Source of the DNA: Alphaproteobacteria bacterium
GTDB lineage: Bacteria; Pseudomonadota; Alphaproteobacteria; UBA828
Assembly (NCBI GenBank): GCA_029937205.1
Contig: JAPYQV010000023.1
Coordinates: forward strand, 1-14,272
Direction of reading: 5' to 3'
Length of the DNA stretch: 14,272 bases
Shown: one piece after another, positions 1-7,069 of the stretch
Numbering within the stretch: position 1 is the first letter of the stretch
Layout: each line of letters begins with the position of its first letter
The notes under the pieces: generated by a model
Told to the model about the DNA's origin: nothing
Seen by the model: the letters and a program-made list of their open reading frames with translations, nothing else
The model's database searches: none
Translations under genes and position numbers: made by a program

Positions 1-58
1 ACGCCGTTTAGGGCGGAGCCTCCAGCGGGGTTCTTCCGGCGTCCGCGCGCCAAGGCGC

Positions 59-727
59 CTAGCCTCGCGAAGCGGCGGCGCGCAGCGCGGAGATGTTCTC
101 CGCGTAGGCGCCGCCTGAGAACGTTGCCGATCCAGCAACCAGGGCGTCGGCGCCCGCTGCCACCACTTGTGCCACATTGTTGCGGTTGATGCCGCCATCG
201 ACTTCCAAATCGATCGCCCGGCCCGACGCATCGATGCGGGCGCGTAACTCTTTGATCTTGTCGATCTGGCTGGCGATGAAGGATTGCCCGCCGAAGCCCG
301 GATTAACCGACATCACCAATACCAAGTCTATCTCGCCGAGCAGCGGTTGCACCGCCTGCGCCGGGGTGCCGGGGTTGAGTGCCACGCCGGCTTTTTTTCC
401 GAGCGCCTTGATATGCTGAACCGTGCGGTGCAAATGGGCGCCGGACTCGGCATGGATGGTGATGATATCGCTGCCGGCCTCAGCGAATGCCTTAAGATAG
501 GCGTCAACCGGTGAGATCATCAAATGAACATCGAAGGGCAACTTGCTGTGCGGGCGCAGGGCCTGGATGACCTCCGGGCCGATGGTAATGTTGGGCACGA
601 AATGGCCGTCCATCACGTCGATATGGATCCAATCGGCGCCGGCCTCATCGACGGCGCGGACTTCTTCACCAAGGCGCGCAAAGTCGGCTGAGAGGATGGA
701 AGGTGCGATCCTGAGGGCCTGTTGCAT
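59..727 (-). CDS. rpe: Ribulose-phosphate 3-epimerase
   Basis: This 222-residue cytosolic TIM-barrel enzyme interconverts D-ribulose 5-phosphate and D-xylulose 5-phosphate in the pentose phosphate and Calvin pathways. The sequence opens with the family motif [13 protein letters not shown] (residues 8-20). The metal and catalytic residues are visible: H35 and D37 in [14 protein letters not shown]68 in FDVHLM, and D177 in LEVDGGIN. The phosphate-binding loop NPGFGGQ lies at 142-148. Length is normal for the family. It follows rsmB with an 18-base gap and is probably cotranscribed with it. The ATG at 727 has only a weak Shine-Dalgarno sequence, so coupling to rsmB translation is likely. The assignment is secure. 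Confidence 0.97.
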   Translation of the reverse strand: MQQALRIAPSILSADFARLGEEVRAVDEAGADWIHIDVMDGHFVPNITIGPEVIQALRPHSKLPFDVHLMISPVDAYLKAFAEAGSDIITIHAESGAHLHRTVQHIKALGKKAGVALNPGTPAQAVQPLLGEIDLVLVMSVNPGFGGQSFIASQIDKIKELRARIDASGRAIDLEVDGGINRNNVAQVVAAGADALVAGSATFSGGAYAENISALRAAASRG

Positions 728-745
728 GTCTCGTTTCGTACCAGC

Positions 746-2065
746 TTAACAGGTGCGCCGCAAGCGCGCGGCATAGAAGCCGTCGATGCCACCCTGGCCA
801 GCGAAATGACAGGGCAAGGTGCGCAAATCACCGGCCGGGGTGAGCGCCTCCGCCAGCCCGCCGATTTCACTCATCTCAAGCGGCACGCGCTCGATATTTT
901 CGTTTTGAGCGAGAAGTTTTTCGATCAATTGCGGCCCTTCAGCCGGCTCGAGGGAACACACCGCATAGACAACGAGGCCGCCCGACTTCACCATCTCGAG
1001 CGCCGCCTGCACGAGTTGCATCTGATTTTCGGCCAGCTCGGCCACGTCATCGGCGCTGCGGCGCCACATGATTTCCGGATGGCGGCGAATGGTGCCGGTG
1101 GCGCTGCACGGCGCATCGAGCAGGAGGCCGTCAGCCAGCGCCTTCGGCCGCCATGTCAGGCCGTCGCCCTCGATGATCTCGGCCTCCAGACCCAGGCGCG
1201 TCAGATTTTGGCGCAAGCGGGTGAGGCGGGTGGGCGAACGGTCGAGCGCCTGCACCCGTGCGCCGGCCTGGGCGAGTTGCGCCGTCTTGCCGCCGGGCGC
1301 GGCGCCGATCTCAATAATCGTCTGGCCGGTAACATCGCCGAGCAGCCGCGCCGGCAAGGCGGCGGCAAAATCCTGCACCCACCACGCGCCCTCGTCATAA
1401 CCGTCGAGCGCCTCCACCGCGCCGGCTCGCGTCAGGCGCAGCATGCCGCAGGGCAGGATTTGCCCGCCGAGGCGGGCGGCCCAACTGGCAGCATTAGCCT
1501 TAATGTTGAGGTCGATGCTCGGCTCGGCCATATGGGCTTCGGCGATGGCGCGGCAATTGTCTTCACCGTAGCTTTCTGTCCAGCTTTGCCAGAGCCAGTC
1601 CGCCGTGTTGAGGCGGGCCGCATCCTGTGCTGCGAGAAGCGTAGTCCCTTCCCGCCCGAGGCGGCGAAGTAATGCATTGACCAGACCCTTCAGCGCCGCA
1701 TGGCGCGATTGGGCGGTTTGCCGCACCGCACCGTCCACCGCCGCATGCGGCGGCGTGCCAAGGAACAGCAATTGCGCCGCGCCGAGGCGCAGAATGTCCC
1801 GCACAGCCGAGCGCCGTGCCGGCAATGGCTTGTCCAGCAGGCTGTCTATCGCCGCGTCGATCTGGCCGAGGCGGCGCAGTGTTGTCAGCAGGAGCAGGCG
1901 GGTAAATCCGCGGTCGCGCCCTGCCAGGGCGGCGAAAGCGGGTTGCGAGTCGAGCGATTCGCCGAGCGTGCGCCCCTTTCGCAGCACGAATTCGAGCGCG
2001 TTCAGGGAGATGGTGCGGCTTGTCGGTGGCGTGCCGCGTCGGCGGGGTTTGCGGGAAGGCTGCAT
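746..2065 (-). CDS. rsmB: 16S rRNA m5C methyltransferase RsmB (NusB-like + SAM-MTase)
   Basis: This 439-residue protein matches RsmB, which methylates C967 of 16S rRNA (E. coli numbering) using S-adenosylmethionine. Residues about 15-140 form the NusB-like RNA-binding domain. The Rossmann methyltransferase domain follows, with SAM motif I EIGAAPGGKT at about 252-261, motif IV DAPCSATGT with C320, and motif VI VYAVCS with C370. In this family the motif VI cysteine is the nucleophile and the motif IV cysteine helps release the product; both are present. The N-terminus is rich in Arg and Pro. The gene is divergent from the DUF1674 gene and lies 18 bases upstream of rpe. Other NOP2/Sun-family rRNA methyltransferases are the only alternative, and the NusB-like domain argues for RsmB. 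Confidence 0.93.
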   Translation of the reverse strand: MQPSRKPRRRGTPPTSRTISLNALEFVLRKGRTLGESLDSQPAFAALAGRDRGFTRLLLLTTLRRLGQIDAAIDSLLDKPLPARRSAVRDILRLGAAQLLFLGTPPHAAVDGAVRQTAQSRHAALKGLVNALLRRLGREGTTLLAAQDAARLNTADWLWQSWTESYGEDNCRAIAEAHMAEPSIDLNIKANAASWAARLGGQILPCGMLRLTRAGAVEALDGYDEGAWWVQDFAAALPARLLGDVTGQTIIEIGAAPGGKTAQLAQAGARVQALDRSPTRLTRLRQNLTRLGLEAEIIEGDGLTWRPKALADGLLLDAPCSATGTIRRHPEIMWRRSADDVAELAENQMQLVQAALEMVKSGGLVVYAVCSLEPAEGPQLIEKLLAQNENIERVPLEMSEIGGLAEALTPAGDLRTLPCHFAGQGGIDGFYAARLRRTC

Positions 2066-2163
2066 GTCTCTTGCTTATACCGATAAATCCTGGCGAGCGG
2101 TTTTGTTTCGTCAAATTCAGCTATTTTGCGCTGGCCGCGGCAGACGGCACGCGCTATGGATGA
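2066..2163. promoter_or_regulatory. Divergent intergenic region between rsmB and the DUF1674 gene
   Basis: These 98 bases separate two divergent genes, so they should hold promoters for both. On the minus strand there is a TTGACG box (complement of 2109-2114) and a TATAAG box close to the rsmB start, but their spacing is too long for one sigma-70 promoter. On the plus strand, TTGTTT (2103-2108) and TATTTT (2122-2127) are too close together. The region is more AT-rich than the genes beside it. I infer promoter function from layout and cannot assign boxes. Confidence 0.35.
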
Positions 2164-2370
2164 ATGATGACCCAGCTCAAGCCAGATAAAGAACAGCCGA
2201 CCGCCGCCGATACCGACGCTGCGGCCCCGGCTGTATCAAAAGACAATCCGTGCAGCCCGGAAGGCGTCCGCGCAGATAAAACGCAGCCGCGCGAAGTGGG
2301 CGGGCGAGACGGCCTGGACCCGACACGTTATGGCGATTGGGAAAAAAACGGCCGTTGCGTCGATTTCTAG
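2164..2370 (+). CDS. DUF1674 family protein (SdhAF4-like succinate dehydrogenase assembly factor)
   Basis: This small 68-residue protein has a disordered, Ala/Pro/Lys-rich N-terminal half and the conserved DUF1674 C-terminal signature: GGRDGLDPTRYGDWEKNG, then RCVDF at the very end. The family includes mitochondrial SDHAF4/Sdh8, which binds the flavinylated succinate dehydrogenase subunit SdhA before complex II is assembled, and a similar role here is an inference from family. No signal peptide or membrane segment is visible, fitting a cytosolic chaperone. The start has two adjacent ATG codons (2164 and 2167) after a weak GGA-type ribosome site. It stands alone, divergent from rsmB; no sdh genes are in the window. 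Confidence 0.85.
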   Translation: MMTQLKPDKEQPTAADTDAAAPAVSKDNPCSPEGVRADKTQPREVGGRDGLDPTRYGDWEKNGRCVDF

Positions 2371-2560
2371 CTTTATGTTCCTGCTTTGAACTGAACCTCC
2401 GGACGGGCACATAAATACGAACAGCGCAGTTTGTTCTTGTTTAATTCTAAATCCTGTGAGTATTATCTCTCATAGGTAGAATAAATATTTGTAAACAGAA
2501 CTAAATGCTCTTAATGAGTGTGTGTGCTGGGCTGTGGTCGAAACCGAACAATTCATCCTT
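2371..2560. other. AT-rich intergenic region before the nuclease gene
   Basis: This gap is clearly poorer in G+C than the rest of the window, above all from about 2405 to 2520. It holds a weak stem GAACA/TGTTC (2419-2423 with 2432-2436) followed by a T-rich stretch, which might end the DUF1674 transcript, and a possible promoter just downstream. The last 39 bases (2522-2560) are open in frame with the nuclease gene and could encode a longer N-terminus. I see no convincing small gene; the one visible ATG opens a four-codon frame. Confidence 0.4.
2437..2466 (+). promoter_or_regulatory. Possible sigma-70-type promoter for the nuclease gene
   Basis: A TTGTTT box (2437-2442) and a TATTAT box (2461-2466) lie 18 bases apart in the AT-rich gap upstream of the nuclease gene. 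The -10 box matches the consensus at five of six positions and the -35 box at three of six. In an AT-rich stretch such matches arise easily by chance, so the call is tentative. Confidence 0.3.
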
Positions 2561-3034
2561 GTGAAGCGCGGCGTGACACGCGCGTTGCTGACGTTGGTAA
2601 TCCTCCTCCTGTCGACCGTGCCTTTTTCAGCGCGTGAACTCCTGCCGGGGCCGGTTCCGGCGACCGTGTTGCGGGTGATCGATGGTGATTCGCTGGTCGT
2701 GCGCGCCACCATATGGCTCGGGCAAGAGGTCGAAACGATCGTTCGTTTGCTCGGTGTTGATACGCCTGAGCTACGCGGCAAATGCAATGCAGAGCGAGAG
2801 TTGGCGGAGATTTCGCGCAGTTTGACCGCTGAGTTGGCGCGGGAAGGCAGCGAAATCCGTCTGACGGAGATTCAATTGGGCAAATTCGCCGGCCGCGTCC
2901 TCGCCCGCGTGACGAATTCGGGCGGTGTTGATGTCGGTGACGCCCTGATCGAAGCCGGGCTGAGGCGGGCCTACCATGGCGGGCGGCGCGGCTCGTGGTG
3001 TGTGCACGCCGGCTCCGTGCCAGCACCGTCATAA
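2561..3034 (+). CDS. Secreted thermonuclease-like (SNase family) protein
   Basis: This protein of about 157 residues belongs to the staphylococcal nuclease family, Ca2+-dependent phosphodiesterases that cut DNA and RNA. From the GTG at 2561 it begins with a typical signal peptide (KRGVTRALL, then a hydrophobic core ending VPFSA), implying export to the periplasm. The SNase fold follows. The residues equivalent to the S. aureus active site all look present: the DGD pair D41/D43, R62 in VRLLGVDTPE, D67 and E70 in that motif, and R112 in FAGRVLARV. The C-terminal HGGRRGSWC is common in proteobacterial members. An upstream GTG at 2522 would add 13 residues; I chose 2561 because it gives a standard signal peptide, although neither start has a good ribosome site. 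The native substrate is unknown. Confidence 0.82.
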   Translation: MKRGVTRALLTLVILLLSTVPFSARELLPGPVPATVLRVIDGDSLVVRATIWLGQEVETIVRLLGVDTPELRGKCNAERELAEISRSLTAELAREGSEIRLTEIQLGKFAGRVLARVTNSGGVDVGDALIEAGLRRAYHGGRRGSWCVHAGSVPAPS

Positions 3035-3059
3035 GCGATAAGGGAAGCTTCGGCTTTTC

Positions 3060-3090
3060 GCCGCAAAATGGCCGCAATTTATTCTATAGT
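3060..3090 (+). promoter_or_regulatory. Direct repeat GCCGCAA x2 with -10-like box upstream of chvI
   Basis: GCCGCAA occurs at 3060-3066 and again at 3071-3077, an offset of exactly 11 bp, and TATAGT (-10-like) follows at 3085-3090. OmpR/PhoB-family regulators, the family of the next gene product, typically bind direct repeats about one helical turn apart, so this could be an autoregulatory operator. No good -35 box stands at normal distance from TATAGT, which would fit an activator-dependent promoter. This is inference from pattern and position. Confidence 0.35.
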
Positions 3091-3120
3091 TGCGTTGGCA
3101 CTTAGGAATTTCGCAGGAGC

Positions 3121-3840
3121 ATGGCCGTGTCCCCGACGATTGCCGTTATCGATGATGATCGAAATTTACTCACTTCGGTGACGATTGCACTCGAGTCCGA
3201 AGGCTTCGATGTACGCGCTCATGACGATGCCGTCGAAGGCCTGCAGGATATGTTGCGCCGCCCGCCGGATCTGGCAATTTTGGATATTAAGATGCCACGC
3301 ATGGATGGCCTGGAAGTGCTGCGCCGATTGCGCCGGCAAAGCGATCTGCCGGTTATCTTTCTCACCTCCAAGGACCAGGAAGAGGATGAATTGGAGGGCC
3401 TGCGCCACGGCGCGGACGATTATGTGTCGAAGCCGTTTTCGCTGCGCCTGTTGATCGAGCGGATTCGCGCTATCATGCGGCGTAACCTGCAACCGAACGA
3501 AACGGAGGCCAATTCGGGTGCCGTCGAGATGTTGGAGCCGGCGCTTGAGCGCGGCGCCCTGGTGCTCGATATGGCAAGGCATACCTGTACATGGAACGGC
3601 GCCGAGATCATTCTCACCGTAACCGAGTTCCTGCTCCTCAAGGCGCTGGCGCTCCGGCCCGGCCTTGTGAAAAGCCGCAACCAACTAATGGATGCTGCTT
3701 ATGACGACCAGACCTATGTCGACGACAGAACCATCGACAGCCACATCAAGCGCATCCGGAAAAAGTTCCGCGCCGTCGATCCGGCCTTCGCGCAAATCGA
3801 CACCCTCTACGGGGTCGGCTATCGATTCAATCAAATCTGA
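3121..3840 (+). CDS. chvI: ChvI-type response regulator (OmpR family)
   Basis: This 239-residue regulator has a receiver domain (residues about 6-120) and a winged-helix DNA-binding domain (about 140-239). Receiver residues are intact: acidic D12/D13, phospho-acceptor D55 in [13 protein letters not shown]82 and K104 in [15 protein letters not shown] near the start and [15 protein letters not shown] plus [10 protein letters not shown] at the end are characteristic of ChvI, partner of the sensor ChvG, which controls envelope, exopolysaccharide and acid-stress genes in alphaproteobacteria. A GTG at 3127 may be the true start: AGGAG (3115-3119) is only 1 base from the ATG but 7 from the GTG, and the shorter N-terminus matches the family better. 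It is followed by chvG after about 40 bases. Confidence 0.92.
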   Translation: MAVSPTIAVIDDDRNLLTSVTIALESEGFDVRAHDDAVEGLQDMLRRPPDLAILDIKMPRMDGLEVLRRLRRQSDLPVIFLTSKDQEEDELEGLRHGADDYVSKPFSLRLLIERIRAIMRRNLQPNETEANSGAVEMLEPALERGALVLDMARHTCTWNGAEIILTVTEFLLLKALALRPGLVKSRNQLMDAAYDDQTYVDDRTIDSHIKRIRKKFRAVDPAFAQIDTLYGVGYRFNQI

Positions 3841-3880
3841 GAATCGTCGCCACAGCGACCCTGCACACGACCAAAACCAA

Positions 3881-5527
3881 GTGCCCGGCCGTCAGGCGGC
3901 CAAGCCAAGGCGCCACAGGTTTCCGTGGTTTCCGTGGCGCTTTCCCGTTGCTTCCCTGACGGCACGAATACTCGCCATTAACATTCTCACCCTCGCCATT
4001 GTGGTGGTTGGGTTTCTCTATCTCGACCGTTATCAAAGTGATTTGTTCGAAACCAAGATGGCTGGCCTGGCGCGCGAAGGCGCACTGATCGCCGGCGCCC
4101 TCGGCGAGAGCGTGGTGCCGCTCGCGGGCAGCGAGAAGAGCTGGCTCGATCCGGATTTGGCCGGGCCGCTGGTGCAGCGTCTGGCCATACCGGCCGGAAC
4201 GCGGGTGCGTCTGTTTGATGTCGAAGGCGCGCTGATTGTCGATTCGCTGTTGCTGCCCGGCGCCCGTGTGCAGACCAAGGAATTGCCACCGCCGGCCGGT
4301 GGCGGGGCGCTCGGCCGGGCCGCCATCGCCGTCTATGATTGGGTTGTCGAGCACCTGCCACCGCGCACCCGCGTTCCGCGCCAGGTCGAGCCGGAGCACG
4401 CGCGGGCGGCGGATTTCCCGGAAGCGGCGCGGGCGCTGGAAGGCGGGACCGCCAGCACCATTCGCGAAACCGAGGAAGGATTGCTCATCGCCGTGGTCGC
4501 TTTGCCGGTACAGCCGCTGCGCCGTATTCAAGGGGCGCTCATGATGTCGAGCGGCGCCGAAGATGTGGCGCGCAGTGTGCGCGATGTGCGCTTCGCCATC
4601 CTTGAGGCATTTGCGATTGCGCTGGCCATCACCGTGCTACTCACACTTTACCTTGCCGGCACCATTACGCGCCCGGTACGCCGCCTCGCGGAAGCGGCGG
4701 AGCGCGTGCGCGCGGGCCGCGGGCGCCAGGTCACGATCCCCGATTTCACCGCGCGGCGCGATGAAATCGGCGGCCTCTCCCGGGCGCTCCGGGATATGAC
4801 GCAAGCCTTGTGGGTGCGCATGGATGCGATCGAGGTGTTCGTCGCCGATGTCGCCCATGAGATCAAAAATCCACTGAGCTCGGTCAGGAATGCCGTCGAG
4901 ACGGCACGTCGGGTGCGCGATCCGGCACAGCGCGACAAGCTTCTCGATATCGTCGCCCAGGATGTCACCCGGCTCGATCGCCTGCTGAGCGAAATCGCCA
5001 ATGCCTCTCGCATCGATACGGAAATGTCGCGCGCCGAGGTCAAGGCGGTTGATATTGGCGCCCTGTTGACCATGTTGGTGGAAATGCAGCGCCCGACCGT
5101 TGCGGCCGAGAAATTGCGCCTCATGCTCGATCTGGCGGATGGCGGACCATTTGCCGTCAATGGCGTGGAGGATCGATTGGTGCAGGTATTCCAGAATCTG
5201 CTGAGCAATGCACGGTCGTTCAGCCCGCCCGGCGGCGAGATCATGATTCAAGTGGCGCGGGCGGACGGCGGCATCCGTGTCGATTTTAAGGATCAGGGAC
5301 CGGGCATTGCTGAGGAACTGCATGAGGCGGTTTTCGACAGATTTCACACGCTCCGGCCCAAGAACGAATCGTTCGGCGCCCATTCCGGCCTCGGCCTCAG
5401 CATCTCGCGGCAGATCATCGATGCCCATGGCGGGGCCATCCGCTGCCGCAATCGACTGGCGCCGGACGGCGCCGTGATCGGTGCCTGCTTTACCCTTCGC
5501 CTGCCTGAAGCGGAAGCCAGTGCATAA
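3881..5527 (+). CDS. chvG: ChvG-type membrane sensor histidine kinase
   Basis: This 548-residue sensor kinase is the likely partner of the preceding ChvI regulator. From the GTG at 3881 it has a basic N-terminus, a first membrane segment at about 28-47, a periplasmic domain at about 48-238, a second membrane segment at about 240-260 and a HAMP linker (TRPVRRLAEAAERV). The kinase core has an H-box VADVAHEIKNPLSS with H326, an N-box FQNLLSNA (N439/N443), a G1 box DQGPGI (471-476) and a G2 box SGLGLS (502-507), so it should be active. The frame is open further upstream inside chvI, but starts there would overlap chvI by about 120-150 bases and add an unrelated tail. No Shine-Dalgarno sequence precedes 3881, so translation may be coupled to chvI. 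Confidence 0.9.
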   Translation: MPGRQAAKPRRHRFPWFPWRFPVASLTARILAINILTLAIVVVGFLYLDRYQSDLFETKMAGLAREGALIAGALGESVVPLAGSEKSWLDPDLAGPLVQRLAIPAGTRVRLFDVEGALIVDSLLLPGARVQTKELPPPAGGGALGRAAIAVYDWVVEHLPPRTRVPRQVEPEHARAADFPEAARALEGGTASTIRETEEGLLIAVVALPVQPLRRIQGALMMSSGAEDVARSVRDVRFAILEAFAIALAITVLLTLYLAGTITRPVRRLAEAAERVRAGRGRQVTIPDFTARRDEIGGLSRALRDMTQALWVRMDAIEVFVADVAHEIKNPLSSVRNAVETARRVRDPAQRDKLLDIVAQDVTRLDRLLSEIANASRIDTEMSRAEVKAVDIGALLTMLVEMQRPTVAAEKLRLMLDLADGGPFAVNGVEDRLVQVFQNLLSNARSFSPPGGEIMIQVARADGGIRVDFKDQGPGIAEELHEAVFDRFHTLRPKNESFGAHSGLGLSISRQIIDAHGGAIRCRNRLAPDGAVIGACFTLRLPEAEASA

Positions 5528-6554
5528 ATCACCGAAGATGATTGCTCTGATTGCCGGGGCAGCGTGCCTTGCGCTGTTGTCCGCTGCGGTTGCCGAAAAT
5601 ACCCGGGCGCTGGCCGCCCCGCCGGTGCTCGAGGTTCCCGTCGCTTGCGAACTTGGCCGCGACTGCTTCATCCAGTTCTATGTGGATCGGGATGCGCAAT
5701 CAGGCGTCAAGGATTACCGCTGCGCCGGGCTCACTTATGACGGCCATAAGGGGACGGATTTTCGTCTCGCTGATATCCCCGCCATGCGGCGTGGCGTGAC
5801 GGTGCGTGCCGCCGCCGCCGGCACGGTGCGCGCGATCCGTGACGGCGAACCCGATATCAGCGCGGATCAAGGTGAACGCGTCGTGCACGGCCGCGAGGCG
5901 GGCAACGCCGTTGTGTTGACGCATGAGGATGGCTGGGAGACACAGTATAGCCATCTCATGAAGGGCAGCATCATCGTTCAAAAAGGCCAGCAGGTGCGCG
6001 CCGGAGAGGCGCTGGGTTTGATCGGCATCTCCGGCAATTCGACGTTTCCGCATCTTGATTTCAGCGTGCGCCAGGGCGGCGAAATAATCGATCCGTTCAG
6101 CGCCGGCGCGGCAGCTGAGCCGTGCACCCAGGGCGGCCTGCCGCTGTGGTCGGCAGCGGCTGAGAAACAGATGGCGTATCTTCCCGGCGCAATATTGCTG
6201 GCCGGTTTCGCCGGGCAAATTCCTGATCGCCATGACGTGCGGGCCGGCGGACACCGTGCGACGGTGCTCTCCACCCTCGCGCCGGCGCTCGTTTTCTGGG
6301 TCGATATGTTCGGCCTCGCGGCAGGGGATATTGAGCGCTTTCGTATTCTCGCGCCGGATGGCAGCGTCGTGGCGGAACGTGAGCAAGTGTTACCGAATGC
6401 CGCGCACCAGCATTTTCAATCGATCGGGCGGTTGCGTCCAACACCCGAGGGCTGGCCGCCCGGCGATTACCGTGGTGAGTATTTGCTGTTTCGCGAGATT
6501 GACGGCGAACGGCGTGCGCTGCTTGGGGCCATCCGTGAGGTCACGCTCAAATAG
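5520..6554 (+). CDS. Secreted M23 (LytM-type) metallopeptidase with C-terminal beta-rich domain
   Basis: This 344-residue protein has a signal peptide (hydrophobic core about 7-25, cleavage near AVA-E) and an M23 peptidase domain at about 70-183. The zinc-site motifs are complete: DGHKGTD (H76, D80), YSHL (H145) and HLDF (H178), so it should be an active zinc endopeptidase, most likely cutting peptidoglycan cross-links in the periplasm. Residues about 185-344 form a second, probably beta-rich domain containing FRILAPDGSVVAE and YRGEYLL that I cannot name. The GTG at 5520 overlaps the chvG stop by 8 bases and follows the purine-rich GAAGCGGAAG, which suggests translational coupling; ATG 5538 is an alternative. 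Joint control with ChvG/ChvI is inferred from this overlap. Confidence 0.85.
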   Translation: MHKSPKMIALIAGAACLALLSAAVAENTRALAAPPVLEVPVACELGRDCFIQFYVDRDAQSGVKDYRCAGLTYDGHKGTDFRLADIPAMRRGVTVRAAAAGTVRAIRDGEPDISADQGERVVHGREAGNAVVLTHEDGWETQYSHLMKGSIIVQKGQQVRAGEALGLIGISGNSTFPHLDFSVRQGGEIIDPFSAGAAAEPCTQGGLPLWSAAAEKQMAYLPGAILLAGFAGQIPDRHDVRAGGHRATVLSTLAPALVFWVDMFGLAAGDIERFRILAPDGSVVAEREQVLPNAAHQHFQSIGRLRPTPEGWPPGDYRGEYLLFREIDGERRALLGAIREVTLK

Positions 6555-6575
6555 CGTGCGTTGCAGTGGCGCTAT
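6551..6575. terminator. Small hairpin spanning two convergent stop codons
   Basis: ATAGCG (6551-6556) pairs with CGCTAT (6570-6575), and TGC/GCA can form a small inner stem. The stop codons of the M23 gene (6552-6554) and of rppH (complement of 6572-6574) lie in the two arms, so the structure could act on either transcript. No run of T follows on either strand, so ordinary intrinsic termination is doubtful. Confidence 0.22.
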
Positions 6576-7069
6576 AGAAAAGCGGAAAATTCCTTGAGCA
6601 ATGCTTCATAGACGGGGCGTTTGAACGGTACGATATGGTGCGGCAGTTCGGCCGCCTCGGACCAGCGCCATTCGCAAAATTCCGGCGCATCGGTTGCGAT
6701 ATTGATATCGCTGTCTTGGCCGAGAAAGCGCATGACATACCATCTTTGACGTTGCCCCTTGTAGCGCCCACCCCAACGGTCACGCACCAGTTCGGGCGGC
6801 AGGTCGTAGCGATACCAATCGCGTGATGCGGCGATGATTTCCACCAATGCCGGGGTAACGCCGGTCTCTTCTTCGAGCTCGCGCAATGCCGCCGCCTCCG
6901 CCGTCTCACCCGGGTCGATGCCGCCCTGGGGCATTTGCCAGGCATGCGATGTCATATCCAGGCGGCGACCGACCCACACGTGGCTCGCCGAATTGAGCAG
7001 CATGATACCGGCGCAGGGTCTGTAACCCCTGTCTTCCACCGGCGTCGCACCCGTCGCCGCTTCGTTCAT
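6572..7069 (-). CDS. rppH: RNA pyrophosphohydrolase (Nudix)
   Basis: This 165-residue Nudix hydrolase matches RppH, which removes pyrophosphate from the 5' triphosphate end of mRNA and so opens it to RNase-driven decay; in Bartonella the homologue is called IalA. The complete Nudix box runs from G49 to V71 (GGIDPGETAE, then RELEEETGV), preceded by YRPCAGIMLLN and WQMPQGG, which are typical of RppH. Length is normal. The start codon overlaps the stop of the upstream deacetylase-like gene in an ATGA arrangement, so translation is probably coupled. It is the last gene of the long minus-strand operon and converges on the M23 gene. Confidence 0.95.
   Translation of the reverse strand: MNEAATGATPVEDRGYRPCAGIMLLNSASHVWVGRRLDMTSHAWQMPQGGIDPGETAEAAALRELEEETGVTPALVEIIAASRDWYRYDLPPELVRDRWGGRYKGQRQRWYVMRFLGQDSDINIATDAPEFCEWRWSEAAELPHHIVPFKRPVYEALLKEFSAFL

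Noticed and set aside
47..58. GC-rich inverted repeat just after the rpe stop as a terminator
   Set aside because: The stem is only four base pairs with a four-base loop and no T run follows on the minus strand.
722..1672. Long plus-strand frame of 316 codons opposite rsmB
   Set aside because: It lies fully antisense to a well-supported gene and has no recognisable motifs; high G+C makes such shadow frames common.
3692..3880. Extended N-terminus of ChvG starting inside chvI
   Set aside because: It would overlap chvI by about 150 bases, and its Ser/Thr/Pro-rich translation is what the out-of-frame chvI sequence gives; ChvG proteins normally begin shortly before the first membrane segment.
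4637..5671. 344-codon minus-strand frame opposite chvG
   Set aside because: It mirrors the conserved kinase core on the other strand and has no family features.
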